DNA of 64,000 nucleotides from positions 1 through 64,000 of the forward strand of contig SVOJ01000003.1 in the NCBI GenBank assembly GCA_015066385.1, given 5' to 3'. The position numbers were made by a program, and so were the translations under genes. The notes below the pieces were generated by a model. It was not told the DNA's origin, made no database searches, and saw nothing but the letters and a program-made list of their open reading frames with translations. Below, in pieces: positions 51,831 to 61,162 of this stretch (the first letter of the stretch is position 1; each line of letters opens with the position of its first letter). The stretch comes from Oscillospiraceae bacterium. GTDB lineage: Bacteria > Bacillota > Clostridia > Oscillospirales > Acutalibacteraceae.

Positions 51831-53060
51831 TTACGGTAGTTGCCTTTTGATGCTCATTTTCTTTTTCTGATACAATTTTGCAAGGCCGCCTTCGCTCGTT
51901 TCGCGATATTGATAAGCGAGATCCCTGCCTGTTTCATGCATGGTTTCAACCACCATGTCAAAACTGATTTTTCTTGAACCTGAAAGGAAATTTGCGAGGC
52001 TCAATGCATTGATTGCACGCATGGCGGCAACAGCATTTCTCTCAATGCAGGGAATTTGTACAAGCCCGTGAATCGGGTCACAGGTAAGGCCGAGATGATG
52101 TTCCATTGCAACTTCAGCCGCATATTCAATTTGTCCGATTCCCATTTCATACAGTTCGGCAAGTGCCGCAGCTGCCATGGAGCAGGCGGAGCCGATTTCT
52201 GCCTGACAGCCTGATGCCGCGCCTGAAATGGTGGCATTGGTTTTGATCAGATTGCCGATGATGCCGCCGACGGCCAATGCGCGGATAATATCATCATCCG
52301 AAAATCCTTTTTTTAGTTGCGTATAATACAAAGCCGCGGGGACAACACCGCAAGCCCCGCAAGTGGGAGCGGTAACCACAATACCTGCATCAGCGTTCTG
52401 TTCGCTTGCGGCATATGCATATGCGCACACAAGACGGTTTTCTCTTGTTGCTTCGCTTTCATCGATGTGCCGCTGATTGAAAAGATACTGTGCCTTTCTT
52501 TCAACATGAAGCCCGCCCGGCAATTCTCCGGAAGCGGCAAGACCTGCAGCAATGCAGTGTTTCATGGTCTGCCACACGGTTGCAAGATGTGCTTTTATTT
52601 CTTCACCTTCGCGCAAGAAGCAATAATCCGAAATGCGCATGTTATGTTCAATGCAGAACGCGGCAATTTCCCTGAATGTGTTTTCGGGATAGATGTCAAG
52701 TGTGTCAATATCAGGTCTGCCTTCGACCTTGATTGCACCGCCGCCGACACTGTAAACACGCATAAATGCAATTTCAGCATCATTTTTGTATGCTTTCATG
52801 TCCATCGTGTTGGGATGGGGCATGCTTTCATTTTCTTCATCGAAAATGATATTGCAAGGGATCGGATCAAGGGTTTCTTTGATTGCGCGGTCGGTCTGGT
52901 GACCTTTTCCCGTAAGTGCTAATGAACCGTACAGTGTAACTTCAAAACGATCAACATCCGCATTTTCAGTTGCAAAAAGTTTTGCCGCTTTGACAGGGCC
53001 CATAGTATGAGAACTTGACGGACCGCGTCCGATGCAGTATAATTCTTTCAGAGATTTCAT
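51831..53060 (-). CDS. sdaA: L-serine dehydratase, iron-sulfur dependent, single chain
   Basis: This 409-residue enzyme converts L-serine to pyruvate and ammonia with an oxygen-labile [4Fe-4S] cluster. The beta domain at the N-terminus contains GRGPSSSHTMGP. The alpha domain carries the conserved cysteines in APTCGACGVVPA, GSACSMAAAAL and LTCDPIHGLVQIPCIERN. Both domains are fused, as in the Gram-negative-type single polypeptide, whereas many Clostridia encode them separately. GGAGAC precedes the ATG at 53060; the earlier ATG at 53072 overlaps that ribosome site. Single-gene unit. Confidence 0.93.
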   Translation of the reverse strand: MKSLKELYCIGRGPSSSHTMGPVKAAKLFATENADVDRFEVTLYGSLALTGKGHQTDRAIKETLDPIPCNIIFDEENESMPHPNTMDMKAYKNDAEIAFMRVYSVGGGAIKVEGRPDIDTLDIYPENTFREIAAFCIEHNMRISDYCFLREGEEIKAHLATVWQTMKHCIAAGLAASGELPGGLHVERKAQYLFNQRHIDESEATRENRLVCAYAYAASEQNADAGIVVTAPTCGACGVVPAALYYTQLKKGFSDDDIIRALAVGGIIGNLIKTNATISGAASGCQAEIGSACSMAAAALAELYEMGIGQIEYAAEVAMEHHLGLTCDPIHGLVQIPCIERNAVAAMRAINALSLANFLSGSRKISFDMVVETMHETGRDLAYQYRETSEGGLAKLYQKKKMSIKRQLP

Positions 53061-53176
53061 AATTGTCTCCATTTTGGTTGTTTTTTTACATTTTACCCCT
53101 CTTTACGCAAAAAGTAAAGCATAATTTAACTCTTTTCGACTATTTTTAATTTGTAAAATAAAAGGAGATCTTTCGC

Positions 53177-53821
53177 ATGAAAAAAAATATTGGTTATTTA
53201 TTGATGCTTGTATTGGTTTGTTTGTGTTGTACTGCCTGTAACAATGCAGACATACCGGTTTCAGATGTTGTAACTGATCCGGAAACAGGCGAGGTGATCA
53301 ACACTGCTACGGAGTATGTGACAAATAATAACGGTTATATTGTACAACCGTCCAATGCGTTGCAGGAACCCATTTCCGGAATGCTGATGTGTTATCTTGA
53401 TTATATCGTGGAGGATGTGGCTTATCTTGAGCATGTTTCGGTTGCGGTTACTCCTGAAATTATTCAGACGCCTGCTCAATTTGAGGAGTTTTTTGCAACG
53501 CCGGAACAACCTGATTCGATTGCAAAAGCAAATGCTTTGTATTCGGAAATGACGGCAACACCGGAAGGCGCGGCAATTTATCGCAATTCTGATTTCTATG
53601 ATTCATGGAATCTGATTGTGCTTTCTGTTCGTGAAGCCAATGCGGAAACAAAACACACCATTGATTCTGTTTCGTATAATGTTGACAGTTGTATTTTTTA
53701 TGTCAACGGCACAAGAGATGTTGCAGATGCAGAAGGCGAAGCTGTGGTTCGTCATTATGTGTTCCGTGTGCCGAAAAATGTATACAACGGCGTCAGCCAC
53801 AGTTTTACAAAAGTTGAATAA
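53177..53821 (+). CDS. Predicted lipoprotein, unknown function
   Basis: A 214-residue protein with a lipoprotein signal: positively charged start, hydrophobic core YLLMLVLVCLC and CTAC ending in the acylated Cys at about residue 21. The mature part is acidic and soluble, rich in Asp, Glu and Tyr. I recognise no domain. AAAGGAG lies before the ATG. It stands alone, followed by a clear terminator. Confidence 0.75.
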   Translation: MKKNIGYLLMLVLVCLCCTACNNADIPVSDVVTDPETGEVINTATEYVTNNNGYIVQPSNALQEPISGMLMCYLDYIVEDVAYLEHVSVAVTPEIIQTPAQFEEFFATPEQPDSIAKANALYSEMTATPEGAAIYRNSDFYDSWNLIVLSVREANAETKHTIDSVSYNVDSCIFYVNGTRDVADAEGEAVVRHYVFRVPKNVYNGVSHSFTKVE

Positions 53822-53827
53822 TGTAAC

Positions 53828-53870
53828 AAAAGGTGTATCATCGGTAATTTTTTTGATACACCTTTGCTTT
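53828..53870 (+). terminator. Terminator of the lipoprotein gene
   Basis: A perfect 12-bp stem (53829-53840 with 53854-53865) followed by GCTTTTG. Confidence 0.75.
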
Positions 53871-53911
53871 TGCATAAAAACAAAAATATACAAGAAAATA
53901 TGCAAAAAAAC

Positions 53912-53940
53912 TTGTATATAAAATTTTAATATGCTATAAT
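53912..53940 (+). promoter_or_regulatory. SigA promoter of the nusB-recN run
   Basis: TTGTAT (53912-53917), a 17-base spacer and perfect TATAAT (53935-53940) with an extended TGC, 33 bases before nusB. No other clear promoter appears before 63303. Confidence 0.75.
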
Positions 53941-53972
53941 ACTCCAAAATATTGTATACAGGGGACTTGGAT

Positions 53973-54383
53973 ATGACGAGAAGAGAAATGCGCGAGCAGG
54001 CTTTTGTATTGCTTTTTGAGAAAATGTTCAATGCCGAAAGCACTCTGCAGGAACTTGCTGAATTTGCAGATGAAAGCGGATTGTTTGCGGTTGATTCGTT
54101 TGCAATGGAAATTGCTGTTCGCACAATGGAAAATATTGCAAATATTGATGAGAGACTTTCTGCACTTTCACAAAAATGGGCACTGAACAGACTTTCAAGA
54201 GTTACGCTGACTGTTTTGCGTCTTGCGGCAAGTGAAATGCTGTATTTTGACGATATCCCCGTATCGGTTTCAATCAATGAGGCTGTTGAACTTGCCAAAA
54301 AGTATGCAACAACGGAAGATGCGTCCTTTATCAACGGTGTACTCGGCTCCTTGTCACGTGAACTTGCTGATTCTGCTGAATAA
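53973..54383 (+). CDS. nusB: Transcription antitermination factor NusB
   Basis: A 136-residue all-helical RNA-binding protein that works with NusE/S10 in rRNA antitermination. It shows the family start MTRREMREQAFVLLF and the C-terminal pattern VSINEAVELAKKYATTEDASFINGVLGS. The ATG at 53973 follows AGGGGA; the ATG at 53952 has no site. The stop overlaps the next start (TAATG). Confidence 0.93.
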   Translation: MTRREMREQAFVLLFEKMFNAESTLQELAEFADESGLFAVDSFAMEIAVRTMENIANIDERLSALSQKWALNRLSRVTLTVLRLAASEMLYFDDIPVSVSINEAVELAKKYATTEDASFINGVLGSLSRELADSAE

Positions 54384-55324
54384 TGACGATGTCTTGTTAT
54401 CTCGGAATTGATACAAGTAATTATACAACAAGTCTTTCTTTATTTTCGCCTCAATCGGGCATTGTCGGTTTTCAGCGCCGCATTCTGAAAGTAAAGGACG
54501 GAGAAGTCGGACTGCGTCAGCGCGATGCGGTTTTTCAGCACGTGCAGAATTTGCCGCAATTGATGCAGGATTTGTATCAGCATGAAAAAATTGCTGTTGA
54601 TGCGATCGGGGTATCCGTGTCGCCCCGTGATGAAGAAGGCTCCTATATGCCGTGTTTTACGGTCGGTAAGGCACTCGCCGAAAGTATGGCTTGTGCCATG
54701 CGGATTCCCGTTTATCATTTTTCACATCAGTGTGGGCATATTGCCGCTGCCGCTTTTTCCGCAAACAGGGAAGATCTGTTGCAGAAAGAACATATTGCAT
54801 TTCATGTTTCGGGTGGTACGACCGAAGCGGTATTGGTACAGCCCGATTTGCATAAAATAATAAAAACCCGCCTGATTGCATCTTCTTTGGATCTGAAAGC
54901 CGGACAGGCTGTTGACCGTGTCGGACAAATGTTGCATTTGCCGTTTCCGGCCGGCCGATATTTGGAAGATCTTGCTGGACAAAGTAATAAAAAATACAAA
55001 ATAAAACCCTTCATGCGGGATGGTTCTCCAAGTTTGTCGGGGCTTGAAAACAAGTGTCGGCAGATGCTTGAAAAAGGGGGCTTGCCTGCGGATATTGCCG
55101 CTTATTGTCTTGCTTATATTGCCGCGGCATTGCGCTTGATGGCGGAAAATTGTGTGCAGAAATACCCTGATCTTCCGATTCTGTTTTCCGGCGGTGTTAT
55201 GTCTGATCTGATTATCAGAGATGAACTGCAAAAGCATTTTGATTGTGTTTTTTCAGATCCTTTTTATTCTTCGGATAATGCCGCAGGAATTGCTTATTTA
55301 ACATACCTAATGAATACCCGGTGA
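54383..55324 (+). CDS. TsaD/Kae1-like ASKHA protein (Gcp paralogue)
   Basis: A 313-residue protein with the Kae1/TsaD fold: LGIDTSNYTTSLSLF, the metal-binding His pair in HQCGHIAAA, VSGGTTEAVLV, LKAGQAVDRVG and the C-terminal LFSGGVMSD plus SDNAAGIAY. The sequence differs from true TsaD (SHxEGH replaced by SHQCGH; shorter), so this is the clostridial paralogue rather than the essential tRNA t6A enzyme. Its role is not established. Start and stop codons overlap with both neighbours, so translation is coupled within the nusB-xseA run. Confidence 0.8.
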   Translation: MTMSCYLGIDTSNYTTSLSLFSPQSGIVGFQRRILKVKDGEVGLRQRDAVFQHVQNLPQLMQDLYQHEKIAVDAIGVSVSPRDEEGSYMPCFTVGKALAESMACAMRIPVYHFSHQCGHIAAAAFSANREDLLQKEHIAFHVSGGTTEAVLVQPDLHKIIKTRLIASSLDLKAGQAVDRVGQMLHLPFPAGRYLEDLAGQSNKKYKIKPFMRDGSPSLSGLENKCRQMLEKGGLPADIAAYCLAYIAAALRLMAENCVQKYPDLPILFSGGVMSDLIIRDELQKHFDCVFSDPFYSSDNAAGIAYLTYLMNTR

Positions 55325-55329
55325 AAAGA

Positions 55330-56571
55330 ATGCAGAAAATTGCAATCAGCGTTTCACAATTGAATTTGTTTGTAAAAAGTCTTCTTGATGCAGATACGCG
55401 TCTTGCGGATGTGTTGATTTGCGGCGAAATTTCCAATTTTTCGGGACATTATCGCTCGGGGCATCTTTATTTTACACTCAAGGATGCACAGGCGGCTGTG
55501 AAGGCTGTTATGTTCAGCCGGAGTGCTGCAAAACTTCGTTTTGCGCCGCAGAACGGAATGAAAGTAATTGTTCGCGGCAGAGTGAGTGTGTATGAACGTG
55601 ACGGCGTGTATCAGATTTATGTTGAAGATATGCAACCCGACGGTGTCGGTGCATTGGCAATCGCTTTTGAACAGTTGAAAAAACGGCTTGAAACAGAAGG
55701 ACTTTTTGCTGTTTCGCATAAAAAGAAAATCCCTGCTTATCCGAAACGCATCGGTGTTGTAACGTCGCCGACGGGGGCGGCTGTGCAGGATATTCTGAAT
55801 ATTATTTCCCGCCGATGGCCTGTTGCAACGGTTGTGTTTTGTCCTGTCAGTGTGCAGGGGGAGGCGGCGGCAACTGAAATCCGTTGTGCTATTGCGGCAA
55901 TGGATGTAAAAAAAGTTTGCGATGTTATTATTTTCGGTCGCGGTGGCGGTTCCATAGAAGATTTGTGGGCTTTTAATGATGAAACGCTGGTGCGCACGGT
56001 TTATCATTGCACAACGCCGATTGTATCGGCTGTCGGCCATGAAACAGATTTCACGCTTTGTGATTTTGTTGCAGATTTGCGTGCGCCTACACCATCTGCG
56101 GCGGCTGAATTGGTTACCCCTGATATAAATGAAGAAAGCAGAAAAAATCAGGCTTTATACAATACGATTTTTTCGTTGGTGAATGAAAAAATAACGGATG
56201 AACGGATGTGTCTTGATTCCTTGCTTCGTGCACGCAGTTTTTCTGCTCCCGCGCATTTTTTTGATACAGAAAAACAATATGCGGATGCATTGTCTGCGCG
56301 CTTAAAGAATGCTCGGCTGGATTTTCTTACAAAACAAAGAAACAAATGCGGGCTGCTGATTGCAAAATTGGATTCATTGAGTCCGTTGAAAGTACTCAGC
56401 CGCGGTTATGCTGTTGTTTATAAAAATGAAAAAATCATATCCGATGCACGTAATTTGAAAAACGGAGATCGGATTGCTGTTTCCATGATCGACGGTACTG
56501 TAAAATGTGCGGTTGACTCGGTTGAAATATTTGAGAAAGTCGGTGGCGAATATGCCAAAAATGACATATGA
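55330..56571 (+). CDS. xseA: Exodeoxyribonuclease VII large subunit
   Basis: This 413-residue nuclease subunit has the OB-fold start (SVSQLNLFVKSLL, ICGEISNFSGHYRSGHLYF) and the catalytic core RIGVVTSPTGAAVQDI, IIFGRGGGSIEDLWAFN and SAVGHETDFTLCDFVADLRAPTP. I prefer the ATG at 55330; a GTG at 55321 overlapping the previous stop (GTGA) is also possible. It forms exonuclease VII with XseB, whose gene overlaps its end by 20 bases. Confidence 0.93.
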   Translation: MQKIAISVSQLNLFVKSLLDADTRLADVLICGEISNFSGHYRSGHLYFTLKDAQAAVKAVMFSRSAAKLRFAPQNGMKVIVRGRVSVYERDGVYQIYVEDMQPDGVGALAIAFEQLKKRLETEGLFAVSHKKKIPAYPKRIGVVTSPTGAAVQDILNIISRRWPVATVVFCPVSVQGEAAATEIRCAIAAMDVKKVCDVIIFGRGGGSIEDLWAFNDETLVRTVYHCTTPIVSAVGHETDFTLCDFVADLRAPTPSAAAELVTPDINEESRKNQALYNTIFSLVNEKITDERMCLDSLLRARSFSAPAHFFDTEKQYADALSARLKNARLDFLTKQRNKCGLLIAKLDSLSPLKVLSRGYAVVYKNEKIISDARNLKNGDRIAVSMIDGTVKCAVDSVEIFEKVGGEYAKNDI

Positions 56572-56752
56572 ATCTGCAATCAGACAACTTGAAGAAATTG
56601 TCTTGAAACTTGAGAACGGAAATCTTTCCTTGGATGAAGCTGTTAAATTGTTTGAAAAAGGAGCAAAACTATCTTCCTTTTGTGATAAAACTTTAAAAGA
56701 AGCAGAACTGAAAATCATGACTTTGGACGAAACGGAGGCACAAGATGTCTGA
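56552..56752 (+). CDS. xseB: Exodeoxyribonuclease VII small subunit
   Basis: A 66-residue coiled-coil protein with the family pattern TYESAIRQLEEIVLKLENGNLSLDEAVKLFEKG. It starts inside the end of xseA and ends inside the start of ispA, so the three are tightly coupled. The ATG at 56552 is used (GGTGGCG upstream); one at 56561 is possible. Confidence 0.92.
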   Translation: MPKMTYESAIRQLEEIVLKLENGNLSLDEAVKLFEKGAKLSSFCDKTLKEAELKIMTLDETEAQDV

Positions 56753-57614
56753 TAGAATGACCGTTACCGGCTATGCTCAAATGTTTGAAGAAGCCTTGCC
56801 GTCTTTTGTTGCTGTTGCAGAGCATGAAAAAGCTGATATGCGTGAAATGCTGATGTATTCTTTAGAGAGCGGCGGAAAACGCGTGCGCCCCGTGCTTTGT
56901 CTTGCATTTTGTGAACTTTGTGGTGGCAAAGCCGAAAATGCACTTCCTTTTGCCGCGGCTGTTGAGTTCATTCACACCTATTCTCTGGTGCATGATGATC
57001 TGCCTTGCATGGATAATGATGATTATCGCAGAGGTAAACTTTCCAGCCACAAAAAATATGGTGAAGCCAATGCGTTGCTTGCAGGTGATGCATTATTAAC
57101 ACATGCATTTTCATTGATTGCACAGGCTGTCGAACAAAAATCTGTTTCTGCACAAGCCGCAATCAAAGCAGTCGGCGTTTTGTCTTCCTGTGCAGGGCTG
57201 AACGGCATGATCGGCGGTCAATTTGTGGATCTTGCTATGGAAGGCAAAAAAAGTACGATTGATGATTTGTTCCTGATGGATCGCTACAAAACCGCCGCAT
57301 TGATCAGGGCCGCTTGTCAACTCGGTTGTATTGCGGCAGGGGCAACAGCAGAAATGATTGAAAAATCAGGACAGTTTGCCGAAAATCTCGGGCTTGCTTT
57401 TCAGATCGTCGATGATCTTCTGGATGATGAAGATGAAACATCCAGCGATAAAGTGAACAACAAAGCAACATATCCCGCATTGCTCGGTGCGCAACGGGCA
57501 CGTGAGCTTGCGGAGGAATATACAAAAAATGCTGTGGATGCATTATCTGTATTCGGAGAGCGCGCCGTATTTCTGCGGGCATTTGCATTACAGCTTGTGA
57601 ACAGAAAAGTATAA
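56745..57614 (+). CDS. ispA: Polyprenyl (farnesyl/geranylgeranyl) diphosphate synthase
   Basis: A 289-residue prenyltransferase with both Asp-rich motifs: first HDDLPCMDNDDYRRG, second QIVDDLLDDEDE. GGKRVRPVL binds the diphosphate. It extends dimethylallyl diphosphate with isopentenyl diphosphate, upstream of undecaprenol and quinone-type lipids. Two Cys/Tyr residues before the first motif (FIHTYSLVHDD) favour a C15 product, an inference. GGAGG precedes the ATG. It is followed within two bases by dxs, so start and middle of the isoprenoid pathway are paired. Confidence 0.92.
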   Translation: MSDRMTVTGYAQMFEEALPSFVAVAEHEKADMREMLMYSLESGGKRVRPVLCLAFCELCGGKAENALPFAAAVEFIHTYSLVHDDLPCMDNDDYRRGKLSSHKKYGEANALLAGDALLTHAFSLIAQAVEQKSVSAQAAIKAVGVLSSCAGLNGMIGGQFVDLAMEGKKSTIDDLFLMDRYKTAALIRAACQLGCIAAGATAEMIEKSGQFAENLGLAFQIVDDLLDDEDETSSDKVNNKATYPALLGAQRARELAEEYTKNAVDALSVFGERAVFLRAFALQLVNRKV

Positions 57615-57615
57615 A

Positions 57616-59478
57616 ATGGAAATGAAGTATTTGCCGACGGTGCACTCGCCGTCGGATCTGAAAAAAATACCCGATGCGCAACTGCCTGTTCTTGCGCAGG
57701 AGATCAGAAATACGCTGATTGAAACCCTGAGTGTCAACGGTGGACATCTTGCATCGAACCTGGGGGCGGTGGAATTGACAATCGCCCTGCATAAAGTGTT
57801 TGCATCTCCCGACGATGCCATCGTGTGGGATGTCGGACATCAATCGTATGTCCACAAATTACTCACCGGGCGGTATGAGCGATTCTCAACTATCCGTCAG
57901 CCCGGTGGTTTGTCGGGCTTTACAAGAACGACGGAAAGCGAACATGATAAGTTTAATTCCGGGCATTCAAGCACGGCTTTGTCTGCGGCATACGGGCTTG
58001 CACAGGCAAATAAAATCAAAAAAAATGATGCATATACCGTTGCTGTTGTCGGGGACGGTGCTTTTACGGGTGGTATGGTTTATGAAGCACTCAACAATGC
58101 AGGCCGCTCAGATTGTCGCTTGCTTGTTATTCTCAATGACAATGAAATGTCCATTTCGCAGAATGTCGGTGCACTTGCACGTTATTTTGCCGTAATTCGT
58201 GCCAACCCGCGGTATGTGAAATTCAAAGCAGGTACCGAACGTTTTCTGATGCATATTCCGCTTGTCGGTAAGTCGCTGGCAAAAGCGGTTTATAATTTGA
58301 AAACCAATATTAAAAACATGATCTACAACAGCACTATGTTTGAAGATCTCGGCTTCCGTTATATCGGCCCGATCGACGGTCATAACATCGAACAGTTGTG
58401 TACAGCCATGGAAGCGGCGAAGTCGATGAATATTCCCGTTGTGTTGCACATCAATACCGTAAAGGGAAAAGGTTTTGAACAGGCGGAAAAATTGCCTGAA
58501 GTCTTTCACGGTATTTCACGTTTTGACCCCGTGACGGGGGAGCCCCCCGCAAGCGGTGAAAACTTTTCTTCCTGTTTTGGAGATTTTATGGTACAGGCGG
58601 CGGCAAAAGATAAACGCATCTGTGCCGTCACCGCGGCAATGGCTGTCGGAACCGGGCTTGCTGATTTCGCGGGAAAATACCCGGAACGCTTTTTTGATGC
58701 CGGCATTGCAGAAGAACACGCCGCAACATTTTGTTCCGGCCTGGCAAAAGGCGGGATGTTGCCTGTTTTTGCTGTTTATTCCTCATTTCTGCAACGTTCT
58801 TATGATCAGATTATTCATGATGCCGCAATGCAGAATCTGAAAATGATATTTGCAATTGACAGAGCCGGTTTTGTTGGGGAAGACGGTATGTCGCATCAAG
58901 GGATTTTTGATGCCGCTTTTCTCAATACAATCCCCAATGTGACTGTTTACAGTCCCGCAAGTTACAAAGAACTTAACAACAGTCTTGTCAACGCCTTTTA
59001 TCATTCCGACGGCGTGACTGCCGTTCGGTATCCGCGTGGCAAAGAATCCGCATTGCCCGATGACTTTACCCCCTCTTTTGAGGCTTTTGATTACTATGGC
59101 GACGAAAATGCAGAAGTGCTTCTTGTTACATACGGCAGAATTTTTGCAAATGCCGCCAATGCCGTGCAGAAATTGAAAAATGAAATTCCTTGCGCAGTTC
59201 TGAAACTTAACAGAATTAAACCCATAGATAAAAAAGCAATTGAAACAGCGAATTCAAAAAAATATGTTATCTTCTTTGAAGAAGGACAAAAGCATGGCGG
59301 AATCTGTGAAACATTCGCTATGGATCTGCTTGAAAAAGGATTCAATGGTGCTTACCGCAGTGTTGCCGTTGAAGATGCTTTTCCGATTCATAATACCGTG
59401 CAGGCGCAACTTGCAAAATATCGTCTTGATACAGACGGCATGATCAAAACCGTTCAGGAGGTGACCGGAAGTGGCTGA
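57616..59478 (+). CDS. dxs: 1-deoxy-D-xylulose-5-phosphate synthase
   Basis: A 620-residue thiamine diphosphate enzyme making DXP from pyruvate and glyceraldehyde 3-phosphate, the first step of the MEP pathway. Visible motifs are GGHLASNLGAVELT, WDVGHQSYVHKLLTGR, the ThDP motif VVGDGAFTGGMVYEALNNAG, AGIAEEHAATF and IDRAGFVGEDGMSHQG. Length is normal. The ribosome site is weak, consistent with coupling to ispA. The end overlaps tlyA by 8 bases. Confidence 0.96.
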   Translation: MEMKYLPTVHSPSDLKKIPDAQLPVLAQEIRNTLIETLSVNGGHLASNLGAVELTIALHKVFASPDDAIVWDVGHQSYVHKLLTGRYERFSTIRQPGGLSGFTRTTESEHDKFNSGHSSTALSAAYGLAQANKIKKNDAYTVAVVGDGAFTGGMVYEALNNAGRSDCRLLVILNDNEMSISQNVGALARYFAVIRANPRYVKFKAGTERFLMHIPLVGKSLAKAVYNLKTNIKNMIYNSTMFEDLGFRYIGPIDGHNIEQLCTAMEAAKSMNIPVVLHINTVKGKGFEQAEKLPEVFHGISRFDPVTGEPPASGENFSSCFGDFMVQAAAKDKRICAVTAAMAVGTGLADFAGKYPERFFDAGIAEEHAATFCSGLAKGGMLPVFAVYSSFLQRSYDQIIHDAAMQNLKMIFAIDRAGFVGEDGMSHQGIFDAAFLNTIPNVTVYSPASYKELNNSLVNAFYHSDGVTAVRYPRGKESALPDDFTPSFEAFDYYGDENAEVLLVTYGRIFANAANAVQKLKNEIPCAVLKLNRIKPIDKKAIETANSKKYVIFFEEGQKHGGICETFAMDLLEKGFNGAYRSVAVEDAFPIHNTVQAQLAKYRLDTDGMIKTVQEVTGSG

Positions 59479-60283
59479 AAAGAAAAGACTTGATGCTTTC
59501 TTGTTTGAAAAAGGTCTGAGCGAAAGCCGTGAAAAAGCAAAGGCTTTTATTATGTCCGGCATTGTGTATGTCAATGATCAGAAGGCACTCAAAGCCGGCA
59601 TGACGGTCACGGAAGATGACCGCATTGAAGTACGCGGCGGAATGGAATTTGTAAGCCGCGGCGGATATAAACTGAAAAAAGCCATGCAGAATTTTCCGAT
59701 CACGCTACAGGATAAAATCTGCATGGATGTCGGTGCATCAACGGGCGGATTTACGGATTGTATGCTCAAAAACGGCGCCAAAAAGGTCTTTTGCGTGGAT
59801 GTAGGCTACGGGCAGCTTGCCTGGAAACTGCGTAGTGACGACCGTGTTGTGAATCTCGAACGCACAAACATCCGCTACGTTACCAATGAACAAATTCCCG
59901 ATTCGATTGATTTCTTCAGTGTGGATGTATCGTTTATTTCTCTGAAACTTGTTTTGCCTGCCGTGTTACCGTTGCTGACGGATTGCGGACAAGGGGTCTG
60001 CCTGATTAAACCGCAGTTTGAAGCCGGCAGGGAACGGGTCGGCAAGAAAGGTGTTGTCAGGGATATGCAGACACATATCGATGTTGTTCGCGAAATTACT
60101 GATTTTACAAATGAAAACGGATTTTCCGTACTCGGCCTTGACTTTTCTCCGATTAAAGGTCCGGAAGGGAATATTGAATATCTGATGTACATTCAAAAAG
60201 GGAGCGGCAATGCACAAAATGTGGATCCGCAGGCCGTTGTACAGGCTTCTCACGATTTGTTGAATGGCGGTGATACGGAATGA
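59471..60283 (+). CDS. tlyA: TlyA-type rRNA 2'-O-methyltransferase
   Basis: A 270-residue protein with an N-terminal S4 RNA-binding domain (RLDAFLFEKGLSESREKAKAF) and an FtsJ-like methyltransferase domain (MDVGASTGGFTDCML, VDVGYGQLAWKL, DVSFISLKLVLP). It starts with GTG inside dxs, with AGGAGGTG upstream. Family members methylate ribosomal RNA; some are haemolysin-like by name only. The stop overlaps the nadK start (ATGA). Confidence 0.92.
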   Translation: MAEKKRLDAFLFEKGLSESREKAKAFIMSGIVYVNDQKALKAGMTVTEDDRIEVRGGMEFVSRGGYKLKKAMQNFPITLQDKICMDVGASTGGFTDCMLKNGAKKVFCVDVGYGQLAWKLRSDDRVVNLERTNIRYVTNEQIPDSIDFFSVDVSFISLKLVLPAVLPLLTDCGQGVCLIKPQFEAGRERVGKKGVVRDMQTHIDVVREITDFTNENGFSVLGLDFSPIKGPEGNIEYLMYIQKGSGNAQNVDPQAVVQASHDLLNGGDTE

Positions 60284-61143
60284 CAGTCGCTGTTATACCG
60301 AATCTGACCCGTCAGAATGCGTTTGATATTACTTTGAATGTTTGCAAAGAGCTTGACTTGCTGCAGATCAATTATTTGTTTTCCGATACTCTGCAATTGA
60401 CCTTCAAAGATGTGAAAAATGCACGGTTTCTGCCTGAGGAAGATCTGACGGATTCTTGTGATTTTGTGATTTCTGTCGGCGGTGACGGCAGTATGATCCA
60501 TGCCGCAAAAATGGCGGCGGTCAAAGGAAAACGCATTCTCGGGATCAATGCAGGGCATCTTGCTTATCTTTGCGGTGTGGATGCCGATGAGTTACAGATG
60601 CTCCGCTGTCTTGTAACAGGGAAGTATGAAATCGAAGAACGGATGCTTCTGAAAGCGGATCTGTATGAAAGAGATGAACTGATTACAAGCGGAATCTGTG
60701 TCAATGACCTTGTTGTTTCAAGAGGAATGAACAATATGAGTCTTGTTGATATTGAAGTCCGTCTGTCGGGGCAATTGATCGCCGACTACATTGCAGACGG
60801 TGTTATCGTTTCCACGCCGACAGGTTCAACCGCATACACATTAGCCGCCGGAGGTCCGATTGCCGAGCCGACATTGGATGCAATGTTGCTGACTCCCATT
60901 TGTCCGCATCAATTGAATTTGCGCCCCTTTATTTTCAGACCCGACTCTGTGCTGGAACTTTCTTGCGGAAAGCGCAGGGAAACGGGTGTACTTGTGGCTT
61001 CTTATGACGGAGAGCCTCCCGTCACACTCAATGAGAATTCTGTTTTAAAGGTTACGAAAGCTGATATCAAAGCGGAATTTATAAAAATCAAACCGATCAA
61101 CTTTGTAGATGTTCTGAATGTCAAAATGTCACTCAATCGGTAA
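60280..61143 (+). CDS. nadK: NAD kinase
   Basis: A 287-residue enzyme phosphorylating NAD to NADP. Motifs: SVGGDGSMIHAAK, GINAGHLAYLCGV, CVNDLVVSRG and VSTPTGSTAYTLAAGGPI. The ND in place of the usual NE is common in clostridial members. Length and position between tlyA and argR are typical for Clostridia. Confidence 0.95.
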   Translation: MTVAVIPNLTRQNAFDITLNVCKELDLLQINYLFSDTLQLTFKDVKNARFLPEEDLTDSCDFVISVGGDGSMIHAAKMAAVKGKRILGINAGHLAYLCGVDADELQMLRCLVTGKYEIEERMLLKADLYERDELITSGICVNDLVVSRGMNNMSLVDIEVRLSGQLIADYIADGVIVSTPTGSTAYTLAAGGPIAEPTLDAMLLTPICPHQLNLRPFIFRPDSVLELSCGKRRETGVLVASYDGEPPVTLNENSVLKVTKADIKAEFIKIKPINFVDVLNVKMSLNR

Positions 61144-61162
61144 ACGGAAAGAAGGAAAGATG

